Source of the DNA: Caballeronia sp. INDeC2
GTDB taxonomy: Bacteria > Pseudomonadota > Gammaproteobacteria > Burkholderiales > Burkholderiaceae
Assembly: GCF_023631325.1 (NCBI RefSeq)
Contig: NZ_JALQDG010000003.1
Coordinates: forward strand, 1 to 64,000
DNA: 64,000 nt
Direction of reading: 5' to 3'
The notes beneath the pieces are model-generated. The model ran no database searches, was not told where the DNA came from, and was given only the letters and a program-made list of their open reading frames with translations. Both the position numbers and the translations under genes were made by a program. Of this stretch, positions 58,921 through 64,000 are shown one piece after another (position 1 is the first letter of the stretch; each line of letters starts with the position of its first letter).

Positions 58921-59777
58921 AACGCGTTCAGCGGAATCTTCAGATACGTCGTGCCGTTGCCGGCCGCGTCGGGAAAGTGGCCGGCGCGGATGTTCACCTG
59001 AATCGCGGGCAGAATGAGCGTCGGCATGCCGAGAGTCGCGTCGCGTGCCTCGCGCATCTCGACGAATTCGTCCTCGGTCTTGCCGCCGCCGACGTGAATG
59101 TTCTGCTCGCGCTGCTCGCGCACCGTGCTTTGCCATCGCGGGCCGCGCGTGTCGGGCGGATAGTCGTGGCAGACGAAGAGCCGAGTCTCCGGATCGAGCG
59201 TGAGCAGACGCTGAATCGATCGAAAGAGCCTGCGCGCGCTGCCGCCGGGAAAATCGCAGCGCGCGGTGCCGACGTCCGGCATGAAGAGCGTGTCGCCGAC
59301 AAACACCGCATCGCCGATCCGGTACGCCATGTCGGCGGGCGTGTGGCCCGGCACGAACAGCGCGGTCGCCTTGATGTCGCCGATCATGAAGCGCTCGCCG
59401 TCCGCGAAGAGATGATCGAATTGCGAGCCGTCGAGCCGAAACTCCGGTTCGAGATCGAAGATTTTCTTGAACACGCCCTGCACGGCGCGTATCGATTCTC
59501 CGATGCCGATCTTCCCGCCGAGCGTGCGCTTCAGATACGGCGCGGCCGAAAGATGGTCGGCATGGGCATGCGTCTCCAGAATCCATTCGACGGCAAGCCG
59601 CTCTTCGCGCACGAACGCGATCACCGCATCGGCTGATTGCGTCGACGTGCGCGCGGCTTTCGGATCGTAGTCGAGCACGGGATCGACGATCGCCGCCGCG
59701 GAGCCGGCCTCCTTGTAGACGACATACGTCATCGTGCCGGTGTTGATATCGAAGAAAGGCTGAATGATGGGTTGCAC
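58917..59777 (-). CDS. Metallo-beta-lactamase fold hydrolase, persulfide-dioxygenase/BLH-like
   Basis: A 286-residue MBL-fold protein with the metal motif THAHADHLSAAP, further ligands in FVPGHTPADM, the Asp in FVGDTLFMPDVG, and HDY near residue 200. The sequence resembles ETHE1-type persulfide dioxygenases and the BLH hydrolases found beside rhodanese genes. A DedA-rhodanese fusion is divergent 162 nt away, which supports a sulfur-related role by context. Its stop codon shares the palindrome CTAG with the GntR stop. Confidence 0.82.
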   Translation of the reverse strand: MQPIIQPFFDINTGTMTYVVYKEAGSAAAIVDPVLDYDPKAARTSTQSADAVIAFVREERLAVEWILETHAHADHLSAAPYLKRTLGGKIGIGESIRAVQGVFKKIFDLEPEFRLDGSQFDHLFADGERFMIGDIKATALFVPGHTPADMAYRIGDAVFVGDTLFMPDVGTARCDFPGGSARRLFRSIQRLLTLDPETRLFVCHDYPPDTRGPRWQSTVREQREQNIHVGGGKTEDEFVEMREARDATLGMPTLILPAIQVNIRAGHFPDAAGNGTTYLKIPLNAF

Positions 59778-59938
59778 GCTGGTTCCCCCGGCTGCCTCGC
59801 GGCGCGTTGCCTCGCGTCGTGCTCTCGTCGCCCGGATCGATTGGGCGTGTTTGTCAGGATCGCGATACAGTGTAACCCTTTGCGCCGGACCCCAACGCGC
59901 CGGCGATCACCACACGCAAGCTCGATCAAGAGGTTCGA

Positions 59939-60952
59939 ATGCCGCACGTCCCGACTTCGCTCGCGTCGTCGTGGGGCGCGTGGGCCGTCTTCGTCAGCGT
60001 CCTCGCGACGCAACTCGGCGTGCCCGTCCCCGCCGCGCCGATGCTGATTCTCGCCGGCACGCTCGTCGCCGCCGGCAACGCGCCGTTCTGGCAGATGCTC
60101 GTGGCCGCGGTGCTCGCGGTGCTCATCGCCGATTCTCTGTGGTTCGCCGCGGGCCGCCTCTACGGCCGGCGCTTTCTCAATTCGCTCGTGCGCTTCTCGC
60201 TGTCGATCGATACGACGCTGCGCACCGCGCGCCGCTGGTTCGAGCGCTTCGGCGTGCCGCTGCTCGCACTGTCGAAGTTCGTGCCGGGGCTCGGGCTCGT
60301 GTCTGCGCCGCTGCTCGGCACGACGCAGATCGAAGTGCGCGTGTTCCTGTTGTGGGATCTGATCGGCGCGACGGCGTGGGCGAGCTTCTGGATGCTCGGC
60401 GGCGCGGCGCTGCAGGAGCAGATCGGGCGGCTTGTCGTGCTGGTGCGGGCCAACGGCACGACGGTGATCGACATTCTCGTGATGGTCGCGCTCGGCTTCG
60501 TGCTGTATCGATGGATCCGGCGCGAGCAGTTTCGCCAGTGGCTCGCGAAGTATCACATCACGCCGGACCAGCTCGACGCGATGATGCGCTCCGACACGCC
60601 GCCCGTAATCTACGACGCGCGCCCGGCGGAGATTCGCCGCCGCGAGCCGTATCGCATCGCGGGCGCGATCGCGCTGGATCTCGATTCGCCGGATCGCGTC
60701 GATCAGTTGTATTCGGAGCACGAGGTGGTCGTGTATTGCGTGTGCCCGAACGAGGCGACCGCGAAGACCATCGCGCGGCAGTTGCGCGCGAAGGGCTTCA
60801 CGCATGTGCGGCCGCTGAAGGGCGGGCTGGATGCCTGGGAGAAGCACGGCTATCCGGTCGAGCCGATGCCGGCAGCGCACCTTCACGCCCCCGCGGATCA
60901 CGACGATATCGATCACGACATGGTCACGATCCGCGCGACCGCGCCGGAATGA
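59939..60952 (+). CDS. DedA-family membrane protein fused to a rhodanese domain
   Basis: A 337-residue fusion. Residues 1 to about 200 are a DedA/SNARE-associated membrane protein (AGRLYGRRFLNSLVRF, FVPGLGLVSAPLLG, several helices). Residues about 215-310 form a rhodanese domain (IYDARPAEIRRREPYRI, VVVYCVCPNEATAKTIARQL, LKGGLDAWEKHGYPVE) with the active Cys in VYCVCP. A His/Asp-rich tail (HLHAPADHDDIDHD) may bind metal. Known relatives pair lipid flippase-like DedA proteins with sulfurtransferase; what the pair does is not known. Confidence 0.88.
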   Translation: MPHVPTSLASSWGAWAVFVSVLATQLGVPVPAAPMLILAGTLVAAGNAPFWQMLVAAVLAVLIADSLWFAAGRLYGRRFLNSLVRFSLSIDTTLRTARRWFERFGVPLLALSKFVPGLGLVSAPLLGTTQIEVRVFLLWDLIGATAWASFWMLGGAALQEQIGRLVVLVRANGTTVIDILVMVALGFVLYRWIRREQFRQWLAKYHITPDQLDAMMRSDTPPVIYDARPAEIRRREPYRIAGAIALDLDSPDRVDQLYSEHEVVVYCVCPNEATAKTIARQLRAKGFTHVRPLKGGLDAWEKHGYPVEPMPAAHLHAPADHDDIDHDMVTIRATAPE

Positions 60953-60953
60953 T

Positions 60954-61883
60954 CTACGTCCGGCGCGCCGGACGGTTCACGAGCGCGATGCCCGCGAGCA
61001 CCATCGCCGCGGCCACCATGAAACGCGCGGTGAAATGCTCGCCGAGCAGGAGCACGCCGAAGGTGACGCCGAAGATCGGCGTGAGAAACGAGAACACCGA
61101 AAGCCGCGACGCCATATAGCGCGTGAGCAGCCAGAACCACGTCAGATAGCTGATGAACGCGACGACGATCGCCTGATACGCGAGGCTCGCGATCGCGAGC
61201 GGCGAGACCGCTTCGACGTGCGTCTGTCCGATACCCGCCGCGAGCACGAGCAACAGCACCGCCGACACCGCCAGCTGATAGAAGAGCGTCTTGCTCGCAC
61301 TCGCGCGCGCCAGCGACGACGCGCGCACGACCACGGTCGTCGCGGCCCAGAAGAGGCCGGCCATGACGCCGAGCGTATCGCCCGCGATGCCCTGCAACGT
61401 CGATGCGCTGTTCGGATTGCCGTGCAGAAAGCCGTCGGCGAATGCGAGCGCCATGCCGCAGAACGCGAGCGCGATGCCGCACCACTGCACGCGCGAAAGC
61501 CGCTCGCCCGCGACGAACCAGTGCAGGCCGAGCGCGGTGAAGCAGGGCGCGGTGTAGAGAAACACGGCCATGCGCGTAGCGGTGGTGAGACTCAGCCCGA
61601 AGAAAATGCAGACGAACTCGCCGCCGAACAGCAGGCCCGCGAGCAGTCCGGCGGGCAAGGTATCGTCGCGCTGGAAGAGCGGCACGCCGCGCGTGCGCGT
61701 CCAGATCCACACGAGCAACGTTGCGATCAGCGAACGAATGCCGGCTTGCAGCATCGGCGGAATCGACGCGTTCGCCTCCTTGATCGCGACTTGCTGGAAT
61801 CCCCACGCGCCGCACAGCGCGATCATCACGATGATGGCGGTGGCATCGGGGGCGCGGCGCAGGGCGAGGGAAGGCGTGCTCAT
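60954..61883 (-). CDS. EamA/DMT-family transporter
   Basis: A 309-residue inner-membrane protein with ten predicted helices in two EamA repeats, typical of RhaT/YdcZ-like metabolite exporters. Landmarks are GFQQVAIKEAN, LTTATRMAVFLYTAPCFTALG and FLTPIFGVTFGVLLLGEHF. I used the ATG at 61883; 12 more residues are possible upstream to 61919. The ends of this gene and the DedA gene are 1 nt apart in convergent orientation. Substrate unknown. Confidence 0.87.
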   Translation of the reverse strand: MSTPSLALRRAPDATAIIVMIALCGAWGFQQVAIKEANASIPPMLQAGIRSLIATLLVWIWTRTRGVPLFQRDDTLPAGLLAGLLFGGEFVCIFFGLSLTTATRMAVFLYTAPCFTALGLHWFVAGERLSRVQWCGIALAFCGMALAFADGFLHGNPNSASTLQGIAGDTLGVMAGLFWAATTVVVRASSLARASASKTLFYQLAVSAVLLLVLAAGIGQTHVEAVSPLAIASLAYQAIVVAFISYLTWFWLLTRYMASRLSVFSFLTPIFGVTFGVLLLGEHFTARFMVAAAMVLAGIALVNRPARRT

Positions 61884-62031
61884 CGGCGGGCTCTTGAACG
61901 TGGCCGGGAGGCCATGCACTGATTTGGAGCGTCGATTGTGCCAGCGAACCGGCTTCGATGAGCGAAAGGTCGCGATGAGCTCGTGGAGATTGCGCGCCGC
62001 GGAGAATGCGCGGCGCGAGGTGATGCGTGAG

Positions 62032-62418
62032 TCAGGAATGCTTTTCGATCAGCTCGACCTTGTAGCCGTCCGGATCTTCGACGAACGCGATCACCGTCGT
62101 GCCGCCTTTCACGGGACCGGCTTCGCGCGTGACCTTGCCGCCCGCCTGGCGAATGCGCTCGCACGCGCCGGCGGCGTCGTCGACTTCGAGCGCGATATGG
62201 CCGTAGGCCGTGCCGAGATCGTACTTGTCGGTGCCCCAGTTGTAGGTCAGTTCAAGCACGCTGTTCTCGCTTTCCGGGCCGTAGCCGACGAACGCGAGCG
62301 TGTACTTGTACTCGGTGTTCTCGCTTTGACGCAGCACTTTCATGCCGAGAATGCGCGTATAGAAATCGATGGAACGCTGCAGGTCGCCGACGCGTAGCAT
62401 CGTATGGAGGAGTCGCAT
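62032..62418 (-). CDS. gloA: Lactoylglutathione lyase (glyoxalase I)
   Basis: A 128-residue metalloenzyme detoxifying methylglyoxal. [35 protein letters not shown] and GHIALEV carry the His-Glu-His-Glu metal ligands of the Ni-dependent short GlxI. Length matches E. coli GloA (135). It is a single gene between an exporter and a YgjP-like gene. Confidence 0.95.
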   Translation of the reverse strand: MRLLHTMLRVGDLQRSIDFYTRILGMKVLRQSENTEYKYTLAFVGYGPESENSVLELTYNWGTDKYDLGTAYGHIALEVDDAAGACERIRQAGGKVTREAGPVKGGTTVIAFVEDPDGYKVELIEKHS

Positions 62419-62500
62419 GGTGGGATTCCTGTTGTGTGTGGATTGCGGGGAGACAGGAAGGAAATTGTACCGTCGGCGCCCGCCGCACGCTGACGATGCG

Positions 62501-63421
62501 TCAGAGCGCCGGAAGCAGATCTGGCGGATGATGTTTGAGCGTATGCCGCGCCTCGCGGAACTCGGGGAAGATCGATTCGACCGTCTGCCAGAAGCGCGGG
62601 CTGTGGTTCATCTCACGCAGATGCGCGAGCTCGTGCGCGACGACGTAATCGATGATCGACATCGGGAAATGAATGAGCCGCCAGTTCAGGCGGATCTTGC
62701 CGTCGCTGGAACAACTGCCCCAGCGCGTCGCCGCCGATGACAGCGCATACGCGCGATACTCGACGCCGAGCTTCGCCGCATACACCGTGAGCCGCTCGCC
62801 GAAAATGCGCTTCGCTTCCGATTGCAGCCAGCCTTGCACGCGATCCTTTATCTGCTGCGCGTCGGCGAGCGCGGGCATTGCGAGCGAGAGCACGCTCGTG
62901 GCGTCGTCGAAAGAGAGCGCGCTCGCCGTCGAACCGAGCGACACGCTGATCGTCTTGCCGAGATACGGAAACTGCGCGCCGTCCTTCCAGTCGATGCGCG
63001 GCAGCGCGCGCTGCTCGACGCGCGTCTGCCATTCGGTGAGCTTCTTGACGATCCAGTTCTGCTTGTCGAGGATCGCGCTTTCGATATCGGCGATCGTCAC
63101 CCAGCGCGGCGCGGTGATCGCGAGACCGGTCCCGTCGATGCAAAAGCCGATCGTGCGCCGCGACGAACGCCGCAACCGATACTCCAGCGCGCCCGCCTTG
63201 AGCGCGATGCGGCGCAGACGCACGCCATCGGGCAATGGTGTCGCCTGCGTTGCGGGCGTGAGAACGGGGAGGGGATCGGCGGCGGGGACGTCGCCAAGCA
63301 GCGGAGCGGGTCCGCTCGCGGGCGGCGCGCCGGAGTATGTCGGCGCATGCTCGAACGGCAGATCGAGCTGCAGGGTATCGAGCGCGACGGCGGGGCGCTG
63401 TCGCGATGGGGCTTTCTGCAT
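62501..63421 (-). CDS. YgjP/M48-type zinc metallopeptidase (DUF45)
   Basis: A 306-residue protein with the YgjP core near the C-terminus: [16 protein letters not shown] (HExxH with a downstream His), [16 protein letters not shown] before it, and a disordered Pro/Ala-rich first 80 residues. The frame is open to 63535, which would add 38 residues (MKPAPRARAAEAAAF) and overlap plsC; I prefer the ATG at 63421, but the SD is unclear for both. Function in the family is poorly defined; proteolysis is inferred from HExxH. Confidence 0.85.
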   Translation of the reverse strand: MQKAPSRQRPAVALDTLQLDLPFEHAPTYSGAPPASGPAPLLGDVPAADPLPVLTPATQATPLPDGVRLRRIALKAGALEYRLRRSSRRTIGFCIDGTGLAITAPRWVTIADIESAILDKQNWIVKKLTEWQTRVEQRALPRIDWKDGAQFPYLGKTISVSLGSTASALSFDDATSVLSLAMPALADAQQIKDRVQGWLQSEAKRIFGERLTVYAAKLGVEYRAYALSSAATRWGSCSSDGKIRLNWRLIHFPMSIIDYVVAHELAHLREMNHSPRFWQTVESIFPEFREARHTLKHHPPDLLPAL

Positions 63422-63503
63422 CGGCTCGGCTTTGCGCTCGCGGCGCAGGAATGACGAGAAGAATGAATAAGGCACGCCGCGGCTCGATCCGAACGCCGCC
63501 GCT

Positions 63504-64000
63504 TCAGCGGCCCGCGCCCGCGGCGCCGGCTTCACCCGGCTGCGCGTTCGGCGCGGTGTAAGCGTGCGGATCGATGCGGCGCATTTCCGCCTCGATCCAG
63601 CTTTCGACGCGCGTGTTCACTTCCTCGGGTGTCAGGCCGGCGGTGTCGATCGGCTTGCCGATCGACACCGTGACTATACCCGGATATTTGATGAAGGAAT
63701 TGCGTGGCCAGACGTGCCCGGCGTTGTGCGCGATGGGCACGACCGGCGCGCCGGTCACGACGGCGAAGCGCGCGCCGCCGGTCTTGTACTTGCCCTGGCT
63801 GCCGACTCGCGTGCGCGTGCCTTCGGGAAACATGATGACCCACGCGCCTTCGTCCATGCGCGCGCGGCCCTGGCGCGTAACGGATGCGAACGCATCGCGG
63901 CCCTGCTTGCGATCGATGTGCACCATCTTGAGCAGCCCGAGCGCCCAGCCGAAGAACGGCACGAAGAGCAGCTCTCGCTTGAACACATAGCAGAGCGGCC
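63504..64000 (-). CDS. plsC: 1-acyl-sn-glycerol-3-phosphate acyltransferase (5' end beyond the window)
   Basis: The C-terminal 165 or so residues of a PlsC-family acyltransferase making phosphatidic acid. The FPEGTRTR motif (substrate binding), VPIAHNAG and the membrane-associated FFGWALGLL are present; the catalytic HX4D motif must lie upstream, outside the window. The C-terminus is an Ala/Gly/Pro-rich extension ending GAAGAGR. Its 3' end nearly meets the YgjP-like gene. Confidence 0.88.
   Translation of the reverse strand, partial: PLCYVFKRELLFVPFFGWALGLLKMVHIDRKQGRDAFASVTRQGRARMDEGAWVIMFPEGTRTRVGSQGKYKTGGARFAVVTGAPVVPIAHNAGHVWPRNSFIKYPGIVTVSIGKPIDTAGLTPEEVNTRVESWIEAEMRRIDPHAYTAPNAQPGEAGAAGAGR

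Overview
This is a high-GC (roughly 63-65%) chromosomal segment from a beta-proteobacterium of the Burkholderia sensu lato group (Burkholderia, Paraburkholderia or Caballeronia). The call rests on protein style and on gene order: queA-tgt-yajC-secD-secF, recG-oxyR, glnE/yhdP-nit-tldD and recN-nadK/hrcA-hemH followed by grpE-dnaK-dnaJ. Almost everything is housekeeping. I see no phage, insertion sequence, CRISPR array, rRNA or tRNA. The window opens in the first codons of pntA and closes inside a 1-acyl-glycerol-3-phosphate acyltransferase gene.

Layout. 0-2 kb: pntA (partial), a Nudix hydrolase and mnmA. 2-4.7 kb: a TetR regulator, a secreted alpha/beta hydrolase sharing TATCTA/TAGATA operator-like palindromes with it, and a GST. 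4.8-8.5 kb: a Pqi operon in which PqiA is two separate half-genes. 9-10.9 kb: cytochrome b561 plus two periplasmic YceI proteins. 10.9-17 kb: the queA-tgt-yajC-secDF operon. 17-23 kb: recG and an oxidative-stress block (oxyR, monofunctional catalase, two tiny ORFs, dps). 23-25.5 kb: ubiA and an orphan two-domain methyltransferase. 25.5-32.6 kb: glycolate/lactate oxidation (dld-like, glcD, glcE, glcF) with yggS and proC downstream. 32.8-35.2 kb: cobalamin adenosyltransferase and a DAHP synthase gene. 35.2-45 kb: tldD, nit, yhdP and divergent glnE. 45-57 kb: recN, nadK, hrcA, hemH, hslR-like, grpE, dnaK, dnaJ and a fused pabB-pabC. 57-64 kb: galactonate dehydratase with its divergent GntR regulator, a metallo-beta-lactamase-fold hydrolase, a DedA-rhodanese fusion, an EamA exporter, gloA, a YgjP-like metallopeptidase and plsC (partial).

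The strongest unlisted signal is a complete transcription attenuator in front of the DAHP synthase gene. On the minus strand there is a good sigma-70 promoter, then a 26-codon leader ORF whose residues 5-11 read FYFYFFW, then a segment able to pair with the 5' arm of an intrinsic terminator, then that terminator ending about 40 nt before the aroG start codon. This predicts that flux into the shikimate pathway is set by charging of all three aromatic tRNAs. Other points of interest are the shared TetR/hydrolase operators beside an in-frame 18-bp tandem repeat, a 22-bp perfect palindrome before the b561-yceI operon, an apparent ATT start in the galactonate regulator gene, small ORFs beside catalase and hslR, and the DedA-rhodanese fusion.
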